From: Zantedeschia hybrid cultivar
Lineage: Eukaryota > Streptophyta > Magnoliopsida > Alismatales > Araceae
DNA length: 64,000 nt
Reading direction: 5' to 3'
Assembly: GCA_030544215.1 (NCBI GenBank)
Contig: JARZZO010000011.1
Location: 44,359,001-44,423,000, forward strand
Under the pieces are notes generated by a model that had not been told where the DNA came from, ran no database searches, and worked only from the letters and a program-made list of their open reading frames with translations. This document shows, one piece after another, positions 46,101 to 55,900 of the stretch. How positions within the stretch are numbered: position 1 is the first letter of the stretch; every line of letters starts with the position of its first letter. The position numbers and the translations under genes were made by a program.

Positions 46101-46575
46101 GCACAGAGCAGATAGAAGAGTTATGCAGACATCCGTAGGAGACCACTTGAGTTTGAGGTTGGGGACCACGTGTTTCTCCGAGTCTCACCTTCCGTATGAT
46201 GAGATTCGGGAAGCGAGGTAAGCTGAGTCCACGATATGTTGGGCCTTTTCCCATTCTTGCTCGAATTGGGGAAACGGCGTATCAGCTAGTCTTGCCGCCC
46301 AGTCTTGCAGGGGTGCACGATGTGTTCCATGTTTCTTTACTGAGGAGGTATGTTCAGGATCCATCTCATATTTTGGACTTTTTAGAATTGGAAGTCGCTG
46401 AGGACTTGTCCTTTCCAGAGTTTCCAGTACATATTGAGGATCGTAGGGAACAGGTCCTTCGGAACAAGGTTGTACCTCTGGTTAAAGTGATTTGGCAATA
46501 TCGCTCCGGGGCGAGGTGACCTGGGAGCGCGAGGATGAGATGCGGGAGCAGTTTCCCTACCTTTTCTTGTAAGTT
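43161..46575 (+). pseudogene. pol: pol of the chromovirus: PR-RT-RH-INT-chromodomain
   Basis: The domains in order are: protease LIDSGASHSF (D-S-G at about 43260); RT LRLCIDYRQLNQVTIKNKYPLPRI-type core with FVDD near 44265-44276; RNase H VVYSDAS (44700-44720) and TDHKSL; integrase H-H-C-C (about 45330-45476, ending CMTCQQVKAEH) and D-D-E residues near 45540, 45723 and 45834; the GPF/Y-like C-terminus (46196-46400); and a chromodomain-type end (VPLVKVIWQ...TWEREDEM, stop at about 46570). The frame is open for 560 codons (43161-44855), then broken by TAG/TGA at 44856, 44958, 45090, 45474, 45603, 45753, 45894 and 46113, a frameshift near 46190 and a one-base loss near 46510. A chromodomain at the integrase tail is diagnostic of chromoviruses. 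Confidence 0.95.
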
Positions 46576-46647
46576 CTCTTGTGAGCTTGTATCTTTATGT
46601 TTCGCCCTCGTTAATTGTAGCAGGCAATTTCGGGGACAAAATTCTTT

Positions 46648-46661
46648 TAAGGGGGGGGGAA
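46648..46661 (+). other. Polypurine tract of the chromovirus
   Basis: TTAAGGGGGGGGGAA lies directly before the 3' LTR start at 46662, preceded by GGGGACAAAATTC as in the gag-only element. Confidence 0.9.
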
Positions 46662-48750
46662 TGTAAGGATTGAGGTTTTCGGATCCGGTTATCGGGTCAA
46701 TTTTCGGGGTCGGATCCCTTAGTTCGGGCCCTGATGGGGCTGAGACTCAGTTCTGTTTCGTGTCGAGCCTGCTCAACGCAGTTTAAACAGCGTCCAGCAA
46801 TGTAGACGCGTTTTAGGCTGTGCCACGTGGGCGCCACGTGGGTTGGCCTTGGGTCGCAAGAGTACGGCCCCGGTCATATCGTCTGAATGGCGTCTTGTAT
46901 GGATGACGCCTTTCATAGTACAACCCTGGCTTGTCAGTGTACGGCCCGGTCTTGTCACCTGAAAGACGTCGGGCATGCACGACGCGTTTTACCCAACTTC
47001 TGGTTGACCCTGCGAACCCCTCCTTCATTTCCCTCATTCCCTTCCTTCCTCCTCTCTCTCCTCTCTTCCTACAGCGACCCGGCGGCGTTTCTCCCCTTCT
47101 CCTTGTTTTCCTCCCTCCACTCCATCGACCTCTTAACTCCCACCACAACCACCACCATCTCCTCCGCGGCGTTTTTCTTTCCGGACGGCGGCCGACGTCC
47201 CGGTGGAGTAACGGCGTCCACGGCAGTACCGGCGGCGGCGTGGGGCGAGGCGGGTAGGCGGCTTGGAACTTGGAGGAGTTCAAGTAACTGGTAGGGTGAC
47301 GATTCCCGTAGTATTTCATTTAAAAATCATGTTTTCCCGTCTTGCAGCATGTTTAGGAGTGTTCTTGGGGTAAAAATACTAAATGCATAAAATAAGAAAT
47401 TAGGTGTTTTAAATGGGTAGTTAGGTTCTTCTCCCCATTCTCCATATTTTTCGTGTTTTTACACGATTTTTGGGGAGGATATTCCACCCCGTGGACCGGG
47501 AGATGGCGGAGGGAGAACCTATCTGTGAGGGTTAAATGGCGTCGGGGGACAGCGACGCCTTTTAGAAAGGCGGCTTCCACCCGCGACGCGATTTAGCCCA
47601 AATACCAGACTCTGTCTCTGGAACTGAATGGCGTCCAAGGACAGCGACGCCTTTCAAAAGGCGACTTGCATGGGCGATGTGTTTTAGGCCATTTCCGAGG
47701 CCAGGTTTCACATGAACCAGTTTAGGAGGCTTGAATGGCGTCGGCCTTGGGCGACGCGATTCAAGGCAGAATCACATTAATTCATGCTATTAACATATCT
47801 TCACACTGTTAGATAGTTTGGTTAATTGCATGTTTAAAATCGTACTCGAGGATGAGGATTTTTACGTGATCGGATCGCACTGTGTTGTGTTTCGTGCGAC
47901 TGTGGACCTAGAGTGACAGTTGTAGCGCTTGCCACCCTGTGTCGGTGTGGGAGGGACACAGCGCCGGTGTGGGAGTAGTGGGGTGACGCCTAGAGAGAGG
48001 GTCACCTGGTGTACCCCGGGGTCAGCTAGTACCGGTGTAGGAGTGAGTGGTACCTGTGGAGTGTCACTCGTGCTGAGGGAAGCAGAAACCACCTAGAGCC
48101 AGTTGGGCCGGAGTAGCTAGCGTGCTATCCGAGGGGTTATTGTTTGGTCTCAGCGGGTCAGTGTTTCCCACGTTCGGCTGTGTGGTTGGCGTGTTTTACC
48201 GAGACGCTGGTTGTAGGTTTGCTAGTAAAATGGTTTCAGAGTTGTGTATGTTATATCTTTTATATCGAAATTTAGGAATTGTGTTACATCTTTACTTGCT
48301 TATTCTACCTGTATCTGTGTTACTGCGCTTGTGGGTGCGTGAGTGGGCAGTGGGGATCGAAGGATCCCTACTAAGTCTTCTCGTTGAGACTCACCCCTAC
48401 GGTTTTCAGGTGAGGGTTCCAGGCAGGCTTAGCGAGGAGAGTGCTGCTTTGGGTTGCGTGCCAGCAGCCGTTGTTCCAGGGTATGCCCCGACGTAGTTGT
48501 TATTTTATTTTCTGGCCTGTACGCTTAATTATTTCTTTCCAGTTAGAGTATGTAATTATTTGCTGTGTCAAGTCACATTGTAATAACTTTTAATTCTTGC
48601 ACTTCCTTTTCAATTCAATGCAATGTGAATGTTTAGTTTAGTTTATTATTTATTTCCCAGACTTATCTAGATCATGGTCTGGCTCCAAATTAATGATTCG
48701 GTACCCATTTAGTAATCGGATCCCCGATTATAGGGTGGCGGGTCATTACA
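46662..48750 (+). mobile_element. 3' LTR of the chromovirus (subtype B)
   Basis: 2089 bp, TGTAAGGATTGAGG...GGGTCATTACA. It includes an extra palindrome (46885-46920) not kept in the 5' LTR, where about 60 bp are missing. The hairpin cluster is at about 47935-48055. The terminal hairpin is weakened (CAGGG/CCCCG at about 48477-48490). Confidence 0.95.
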
Positions 48751-49523
48751 CCCGCCTAGCGCTACCTCGACCGCCACAGTCGGCTGCCCTATTACAGAGC
48801 CGATCCTACTACGCCAGTCCCCACCAAGCCTACTGCCTGATCGAGCCCGCACGGTGCTATGCGCCGCTCCCTGCCCACTTTGCCAACTGTCGCGCTCTAC
48901 ACTGCACCCCCCTGCTGCCTCTTGCCACGGTCCACTGCGCCTCCTGCTGAGCCTGTTCATAGTGCCAAGCCTTTTCTTGCTGCTCTCTCTCTCCCGGTTG
49001 TTTTATTTAATGTATTAGATCTTCACTTAATAGTTTTGAGCATTTAATAGATGATAATGTATTCTTTCCAATTTAAAGGGAATAGTGAACTAATGTTCTT
49101 ATTTAATTTAATTTTCTTAGCCTCTCTCTCTTTCCTTTTTTTAAATGTAGGTATGATTGTTTCTTTTCTCCACTTAATTCATTTGATTAAATTTGTGTCT
49201 CTTCATTAGTTTTAGCTAATTTCATTGTTGCATTAATTAGGCATTTAAGTTGTGCAACGAACCTCTCTCTCTAATGTTTAGTTAGTTTATTTTTAACCTT
49301 AAGATAGATTAATTCATGCAAGCTTGTAGTTTTAATCTCTTCTCAATCTAAATTTCAATTTATTTCAAGATTTCTAATCAAAATCCCAGATTTTCAATTC
49401 TAAAGTCTATTTCTCCGTGGATTGATCCGGTCTCACCACTTAACTATTTCTAATTAATTGTGAGTCAGATAATTTGAAGTTGGTTGCCGTGAGCATTTAA
49501 TGACGCGTATCGCGCGTACATCA

Positions 49524-52170
49524 AATATATATCACCATTAATATAAATAATTGAGTAAGACTGTACAATGTACATGATTGGCTTATATGATACATACAAT
49601 ACTAACACAAACCCTAGGGGTCGGCTAAGACTTAAATTGAGGGCCCGATGATCAGTTGAATGATCAAATTCTGTCAAAATTGGATCCACTTTTGGGGAAC
49701 ACTTATTTGGTCCAAGCCTTGATACAAAACTAGAACCAAGTCATTTGAGTTCCTCTGGATGGAGAATGATAGGGGTCAGCCCCTATAGGGTGAGTTTCTT
49801 AGAAGTTCTCCCTAAAAAATCAAAAAAAAATCTAGTCAAATACAAATCGCACCAAATTCATTGGAATAATTCAATTTTTGAGCTCTTTCCAGTGGTATGA
49901 AGATCAAAAAATTCAGATTATGCATGGATTTGAGTTTTTCCATACTTGCTACTGTTTTTCCCTTCTTTTGATGGCCTATCCCCCACTTTGGAAGTGTTTA
50001 AGCTAAGGAAGCAACATAGGGGCTGGACCCAGTATCGGGAATCAAATCAAACCCTTCAAAATCTCAAGTCTTCCTTTATGAAACCAAGTGGGAGAAGGTC
50101 CATATTTTCGTTTGGAGTTCCCTTTCTTTTTTGCTTCAAAGGATCATCTTTATATTCATAAAAGGTCCTTGGATTTGTGAAAGATCCATGAAGGAGACAA
50201 CCTCTTTGTGAAAAAGGTCCTACTTTTTACAAAGGCCATATGGATAGAGCTAAGATCTACGTTGCATTTTCTAGAGTTTTGATTCCTTGACCTTTTCCCC
50301 TCCCCCTTGGTCATGACCTTGGTCCTAGGAAAGATAAAAGAAGGTGGTCCCTTTTGTCATGGATTTGAAATTCTTTGAATCTCAAAGTTCGCTACATACT
50401 AGGGGAAGATGGTCAAGCTATCGGTGTTTTCCCTCTTTTATGTATTTTATAAACCAAAGTTAGAATCATACTAGGAAGCTTTCTAGATTTCTTTAACAAG
50501 TTAAATGGGGAGATTTCCAAACCTCATTTGATTCATAGCCTCCGAAGACTTTCATGCACAGTCCACAGGCTATCAAGTGTTGAGAAGTCAATCCTCCAAT
50601 GCTAAAGATGGTCCATCTTTTAGAAGCACGCAATACTGGTCCCTTAAATGGGTAATGTACTACAAAGCTTCGAAATCATCAAGGGCACCCTGTTGGGTGA
50701 GTTACCATAAAGGATGCTCCTTTTAACAGCTGCAACTACTAAATCCATGGTTGACACAAGCCTCCTAAAGAACACCTTCTTATGGAGATCTTGTTTGAAC
50801 CGAAGCCTAGGGGTTTTGACTCTTGAAAATCTTTTAATCATCTTATTACTCTTTGACTAATGGAAGATCCCAAAGCTTTCATCAAAGAATACACCTTTTA
50901 TGATCATTTCATTATAAGGTTTTTTAGACTTATGAACTGATTGTAAAAAGAAAAGAACCCATTTAATCTCTACGATAAATAGGAGATCTATAATTCATGT
51001 GTATTCCAAAGAAAGATAAATGCTTTTGGATTTTCAAGTGAATGAACTTCACTTTGACATCCAAACTATAGATGTTAATAGTTGTGAACTGACAAGTAGA
51101 TGCCACATTGACAATAATGGGCACACACCGTTTTCCTTCCCAGATGCATTCTCCATTGATTAATTTATGTTAAATATATGTTTTGTTGAATGAAATGATG
51201 TGAATGATGTTACTCTGAAATGTTGAAGACCAAAGCTCAACATTGACAATGAAGAATTATCATATCACTGATGCGAATGAACATCATTAAACATCACCAT
51301 TGACAAGCACTTCCAAATTTAACATCGAGATAATAAAGTTGTTAATATTTTAACGGGCGTTAACTGAGAGTTCTGACAATTAATTAAGGGTGCGTTGTTA
51401 ATATTTTAATGGGTGTTAACTGAGAGTTCTGATGATTAATTAAGGGTGCTCCTCTTCACTAAGGATGTGATGACCCTCTCCTTTTGGGATAATGGGTTTG
51501 GGTCGGTTTAAATATTTCGACAAAGTCAAATGAGCATACTAACTTCTAAAATCCTAAAGTTCCAAAATCAAATTGCAAATCCAAAAGACACAAATCAACT
51601 CCCACAACCTCTAAATCACGACTTAGAGTGCACTTTGACAGTACCATCTGGGAAAGAGTTTGTAACACCTATTATAGTGTAGTGACTATAAAGAGCTAGT
51701 ATGCACCTCAACCCTATTTGACCCTTCTAAACACAACTTCCTTGATTATGTTTAGAATCTAATGAAAAGTTCCTTGATAGTGCCCTAAGATCACTAACAA
51801 TGGAACAAGCAGGGCAACATCGTTCTAGCTTGACACTGTAATCCAATTCTTCTTAAATTTTGTCAGCACCAATAGCATTGTAAGTTTGATCCCTGATCCA
51901 GTTTTTGAAACATACTTGACCCTTTTTGTTTAAACCGGGCAACTAAACAAATAATTTTCTATCATTTTTATCTACTTTCTGGAGAAAGCTGCTACCAAGG
52001 GATCCCTTTGAAGGCAGATTTTCACTCTAGAAGTTTGCTGATTCGCCTCCCGGAGCGGGTTGAACAGATGGCATGTAAACCTTACGAAGCGGGTTGAACA
52101 GATTGCCTGCAAGTCATCGTCCAGTCCAGTTCACACCGCAAGCCATCCATTAGCAGACATCACCCCTAAA

Positions 52171-52172
<2 letters not shown>
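49524..52172. other. Unassigned AT-rich sequence
   Basis: No ORF with a recognisable product, no LTR ends, PBS or transposase signature. It contains a 56-bp tandem duplication (51338-51449) and a near-repeat of GCGGGTTGAACAGAT (52056-52070 and 52088-52102). It may be old, unrecognisable transposon debris or true intergenic DNA. Confidence 0.4.
51338..51449. repeat. 56-bp tandem duplication
   Basis: Units 51338-51393 and 51394-51449 both start GTTGTTAATATTTTAA and end TTAATTAAGGGTGC. They differ at about five positions. Confidence 0.9.

Positions 52173-52228
<56 letters not shown>
52173..52228. repeat. (TG)n(AG)n microsatellite
   Basis: About 19 TG units run straight into about nine AG units. 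Confidence 0.98.
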
Positions 52229-52234
52229 TCATGC

Positions 52235-52865
52235 ATCTACAGCCCAGATAGCTAATTTATTTCAACACAACCATCATGTAAAGCAACTGTCCTATATTAT
52301 TTCTCATCGAAACAATATTGTCTCTCTTTCTGTGTCTGTGGGGAGTGCGTGCATGCATGGATGGGTATTGGATGTGTGCGTGCAGGTGGGTGAAGAGAGT
52401 GTGATATGTCTGCCTCAAATAGCTCATTTGTTCCAACATCTGCAGCACAGAGAGAGAGTTATATGTCCGCAGCAAAAATAGTCTCATTTGTTTCAACATC
52501 TGCAGCAAAAATAGCTCATTTGTTTCATCATGAACTTTAGACATCAAGACAGCCAATCATGTAAGGCAACTGTCCTATATCATTTCTCATAAAAAAAATG
52601 TCGCTGACTCTATATAGAGAGGCAGAGATACGTCTGCAGCAAAAGCAGCTCATTTGTTTCAACATAAAGTTTAGGCATCAAGACAACAACCATGTTAAGG
52701 CACCTGTCCTATATTATTTATCATCAAACGAATGTCGTTGATTGCTTATCCAGTCGCATGGACTACAGGGTTTTAACTCCCAACTTGAGGAGGAAAAGGC
52801 AAATTTTATCCATTCGCATGGACAATAGGGTTTTAACTTTCAAGCCAAGGAAAAGGCAAATTTGA
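52235..52865. repeat. Diverged tandem repeats downstream of the UAM/RGP gene
   Basis: A unit containing AGCTCATTTGTTTCAACAT, then CATCAAGACA, then GGCAACTGTCCTATAT and TTTCTCAT recurs at about 52245-52330, 52485-52605 and 52645-52740, with shorter partial copies at 52420-52500. It is followed by two copies of a 60-bp unit (CGCATGGAC...AGGGTTTTAACT...AAAAGGCAAATTT) at 52750-52807 and 52810-52863. Confidence 0.7.
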
Positions 52866-52908
52866 ACAGATGCAACTCTAACCAAAAATCAAAACATAAG
52901 ATAATCAA

Positions 52909-53964
52909 TCAAATCCCTTGAGACTTAATAGCCTTCCAAACCTCAATCCACTCAACCATGGCATCAGCAGTCTTTGAGAACACAGCATCTGATAGCCCCA
53001 GTGTTTCCCTTACCATTTTTGCAATCTCAATCACGCAGTCTTGTGCGGTAACCGCAGTCCTTGGCAACCTCACGGACTGAAAGAAGGGCACCACCTCCTC
53101 CATAAGCTTCACCCCATCCCATTCCCTCCTCAAGCTCGCAACTACATCACGTCCTACAGTGTGACTGGCAGACCTCCAGACATAAGGCAGGCCACTTTTT
53201 GTGCCGTGTCCCAGGTGATCACTAACCACTTTTGCACAAAGGCCACACCATATATCCTCCATAGTCTCCCATCTTTGTTTCCCTTCACTGGGCAAGCGAA
53301 ACCCAGGAAACAATACAGGACCCATTACTTCCCTATTAAACGCAATGTTGATTCCACTAACAGGCATCATCGTTCTCACTGGCACCGTTAGTACTGCATC
53401 CACATATGTGTAGTTTCGTTCATTAGGCTTCACTGCTTGTGTAGGTGCGTCATAGTCTGCCAAGTTGAGCCACAGACCACATGACAGCACACACTGCACC
53501 CCAGTCCTCAGGCTGAATGGGTATCCTCGGACAAAGTCTGCACCAGTGCGGTATGGGTCATAGAGTGTATTGAAGAAGAATGGGGTGGCAGGTGTCTGAA
53601 GGTTGATAATGTGCTGTGCCACAGCATCGACCAAACAGCCATTATTGTCCCTGGCGGGAAGGCAGTCACTGTCTATTGAGATGATGTACTTCTTGCGCGA
53701 TACAAGGTAACCAAAGTAACGGCATGAATGACCAGAGAAATTGATTGAAGTGTGCCCTGTAACTCGCTGTATATCAGACCTGGTATATATCTCATGATCA
53801 AAGCTCTGAGGAATCTGGAGATCCTCCTCAAGGTCAGGATCTTTGACGATTATCAAGTGAAATTGGGAGATGATGGGTTGCCATTCCTCCATAAAGGAGG
53901 TGAGATCAGGCTGTAGTGCAGCTATCACTATATCCACCTCACTGCGCTCAATTTCCAGAGACAT
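52909..53964 (-). CDS. UDP-arabinopyranose mutase / reversibly glycosylated polypeptide (RGP5-like)
   Basis: 351 residues, no stop, the length expected for the family (GT75). These proteins interconvert UDP-arabinopyranose and UDP-arabinofuranose for cell-wall arabinan and arabinogalactan synthesis, in the cytosol at the Golgi surface. Visible features: EVDIVIAAL start (residues 9-17), a GHSCRYFGYLVSRKKYIISID block, the D-x-D metal/nucleotide-sugar motif as D98-S99-D100 (usually D-D-D), TPFFFNTLYDPYRTGADFVRGYPFSLR with R139 and R146 (the family's glycosylated/essential arginine area), SCGLWLNLADYDAPTQA, and the ETMEDIWCGLC segment. I start at MSLEIE because family N-termini begin here; the frame stays open 22 codons further upstream. 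The main exon has no intron. The DSD form and overall pattern suggest the RGP5-like branch rather than RGP1/2. Confidence 0.93.
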   Translation of the reverse strand: MSLEIERSEVDIVIAALQPDLTSFMEEWQPIISQFHLIIVKDPDLEEDLQIPQSFDHEIYTRSDIQRVTGHTSINFSGHSCRYFGYLVSRKKYIISIDSDCLPARDNNGCLVDAVAQHIINLQTPATPFFFNTLYDPYRTGADFVRGYPFSLRTGVQCVLSCGLWLNLADYDAPTQAVKPNERNYTYVDAVLTVPVRTMMPVSGINIAFNREVMGPVLFPGFRLPSEGKQRWETMEDIWCGLCAKVVSDHLGHGTKSGLPYVWRSASHTVGRDVVASLRREWDGVKLMEEVVPFFQSVRLPRTAVTAQDCVIEIAKMVRETLGLSDAVFSKTADAMVEWIEVWKAIKSQGI

Positions 53965-53972
53965 TTTATTTG

Positions 53973-54145
53973 CTAATATCAAAGCAGGAAAACCAAGCCC
54001 AAGAAACCAGCAGAAAGACACCTTTTTCAATAGACCGCTCCCCAGATGCCAGCTCTAAAGCTTCTCAGAACATCCTGTTAAATAATCTCAAGTAAAAGGT
54101 ATGCACTTACAAATTTAGGTCAGTACAACTGAAATGATCGCTTAC
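53973..54145 (-). other. Putative 173-bp intron upstream of the UAM/RGP start
   Basis: The minus strand begins GTAAGC at 54145 and ends TTTGATATTAG at 53973, with a T-rich 3' part. Splicing would join 54146 to 53972, in frame with the main CDS. Inferred from sites only. Confidence 0.45.
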
Positions 54146-54275
54146 TTGTTGGAAGGATGGGCGAGAGGACAGGTTGAATATTGAGGGAATGAATGAGAGT
54201 GTGAATATTCTCATTGCCGGTTGCCATGAACAGCCTCAAAATCTTTTCTGTCAGCTTGCCTGCGTGCAGGATTTT
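54146..54275 (-). other. Putative upstream exon of the UAM/RGP gene
   Basis: 130 bp, open throughout, preceded by an acceptor-like GATGTGCAG and followed by GTAAGC. Joined across the intron it continues in frame into the UAM/RGP frame. An ATG in good plant context (TTCATGGC, at 54227) would add 30 residues (MATGNENIHTLIHSL..., then TNK) before the family start. It could instead be 5' UTR with an in-frame upstream ATG. I do not recognise the extra peptide. Confidence 0.4.
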
Positions 54276-55900
54276 CTGCACATCAAGTAAATGCAGAAAA
54301 GTTATTAGATGGAATTATGCTAAAAACATAACAAGCAGAAGAAATATATGATTTACAGGCAAAAAAAATATACATTGACAATTATGAAGAAGAAAATAAA
54401 AACATGCCGCACTAAAGAAAACAAGAAGGGACTTTGGTGAATAGCTGATGTGAATAAAACCCTCCTGAATTCAGATGCAGATTTTGTCATCTAAGGTGCA
54501 CATGATCATACTCTCATGAATGTTGATAGTACTACATCCATTATTTGGACAGAAAATTACAAACAAGCGTACAAAGTATATATTTGTAAAAGGTTCCCTC
54601 CCAGAAACCACAAAATATGGCCCGTGTACAAAAGATCCCCAACAAGGTATGCTGATCACATCCAGAAGGCAGAATTTCGAACTCTCCAATCGACGCCACA
54701 ATCATAAATAGACACTTCTATTTGGTACTGCATTCTGCTCACGTACTTAAGTTCTACCATTCCTTTCTCCCCCAAATTCCTTACACTACTGAATGAAGGA
54801 TCGGCCATCATAACCGCAGATCTCCCATGCCTCTCCACTTACCAGTTCCAATCTATAAGAGCCATTCATCGTATCTTGGATCATCCCGGAATTTTGAAAT
54901 CTCCCCGTAGCCACACTCCACAACACAATCATAAATAAAGAGCTCTATCTAGTCTGCATTTTGCTCACCCTGTTGAAGGCTCTATTGTTTCATTCTCCCC
55001 ATATGGCCTTGCATGAAGGATCAGACACCATACCCGATGGTCTACCTTGTCTCTCCACTTCTGTCCCGACCTAGGAGTCACCCTTCATCATAGACCATAG
55101 CATAATAGGGTTTTAGGTAACAGTGTTTTTTTCATATTCTCTCTTTTAAAATCCATTTGGGGGAGAAAATGGAATGGAACCACCTTCTCCCATTTTTATG
55201 AAGGCAATTACCCTTTATAGGACTCTTCTAAAAATAAAACAGCTCTCCACCCATTGTTTTCCCAAAAACAACTTGCTCGGCCCACATTCTCATCACCCTC
55301 TCTCCATTTTATTCGTGATGAACTGGCAGTCTCACAGGAGATGCAATTTCTGCTTTCCACAGGCAGCAATCAATCGTGGTGGCCTAGGTGCACAGGACCA
55401 GTCCACCAAAGTGGAGAAGTTGGACGGAATCCCTCTTGTGCTGGCTGGGTTTGGACATATTTTCATCTCCCCCATGCATGATTGGAGCAAATGGTGCTGC
55501 CCTCAAGCAATGCAAGGTCCCCGCTGAACCAGTTTCCCACATGCAAGTGTGAGGTTCACCAGTAAGAACATGGCGATGCCAGTGAAGACCCTCTTAGATG
55601 CTTCACAGGGCCCACCAGATAGTGAGGTTGAATCCCACCATGATGATGAACAGGATTAGTATATGCAGACAGTTGTCAGCACCAAGTTCAGCAGAGAACT
55701 CTCCTTAGTGCTGGAAATCCTCGGGGGAAAAAAATAGAAAACAGACATAGAATATATTCAGAGGGTGCTTTATAAAGGATCTGATAGAGAAAAGATGCAA
55801 ATTTGAGTCTATACAAACTGTTCATTGCGCTACAAGTCGCAACTAATTGAGAGAAGCAGCACGAGTGAAACAGGGGGACTTGATGAAATTTATATGTTCT
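54276..55900. other. Upstream/intergenic region of the UAM/RGP gene with a diverged duplication
   Basis: No recognised gene. Two diverged copies of a segment of about 150 bp (54697-54858 and 54928-55075) share ACAATCATAAAT, CTGCATT(C/T)TGCTCAC, GAATGAAGGATC / CATGAAGGATCAG and TCTCTCCACTT. A short open stretch at 55551-55659 on the plus strand ends in an acidic tail and a stop (frame through AACATGGCGATGCC), but has no known signature. Confidence 0.4.

Larger units (their letters stand above)
39859..48750 (+). mobile_element. Full-length Tekay-type chromovirus, decayed coding region
   Basis: The element is 8892 bp: 5' LTR 39859-41916 (2058 bp), PBS, gag, PR-RT-RH-INT-chromodomain, PPT, 3' LTR 46662-48750 (2089 bp). 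The flanking 5-mers are TCCGC (39854-39858) and CCCGC (48751-48755), a TSD with one mismatch. The LTRs differ by many substitutions and a net 31-bp length difference, so it is clearly older than the gag-only element. At least twelve in-frame stops and several frameshifts disable it. It has subtype-B LTRs and is the only copy of the long-LTR family in the window with a pol region. Confidence 0.95.
38784..49523 (+). mobile_element. Athila-like 3' LTR, split by a full chromovirus
   Basis: The LTR starts TGATGATTATGC and ends GCGTACATCA (TGATG/CATCA inverted ends), with about 1.84 kb of its own sequence in 38784-39858 and 48756-49523. The end region (CTCCGTGGATTGATCC at about 49412, GACGCGTATCGCGCG at 49502-49517) is typical of the Athila lineage. 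A pyrimidine-rich tract lies at 39286-39715. The 8.9-kb chromovirus 39859-48750 is inserted in it. Confidence 0.65.

Noticed and set aside
42075..46575. Fungal-style RIP as the cause of the transition stops.
   Set aside because: The window is plant DNA and most sequence is not heavily AT-shifted; ordinary methylcytosine deamination is enough.
53965..54030. UAM/RGP start at the methionine at 54030 (MKKVSFCWFLGLGF...).
   Set aside because: The hydrophobic 22 residues are not a family N-terminus and lie in the T-rich region that reads better as intron plus acceptor; they could mimic a signal peptide, but UAM/RGP proteins lack one.
55551..55659. C-terminal exon of a host gene ending in an acidic tail.
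   Set aside because: Only about 35 codons, no clear acceptor site and no recognised family; kept as a note in the region entry only.
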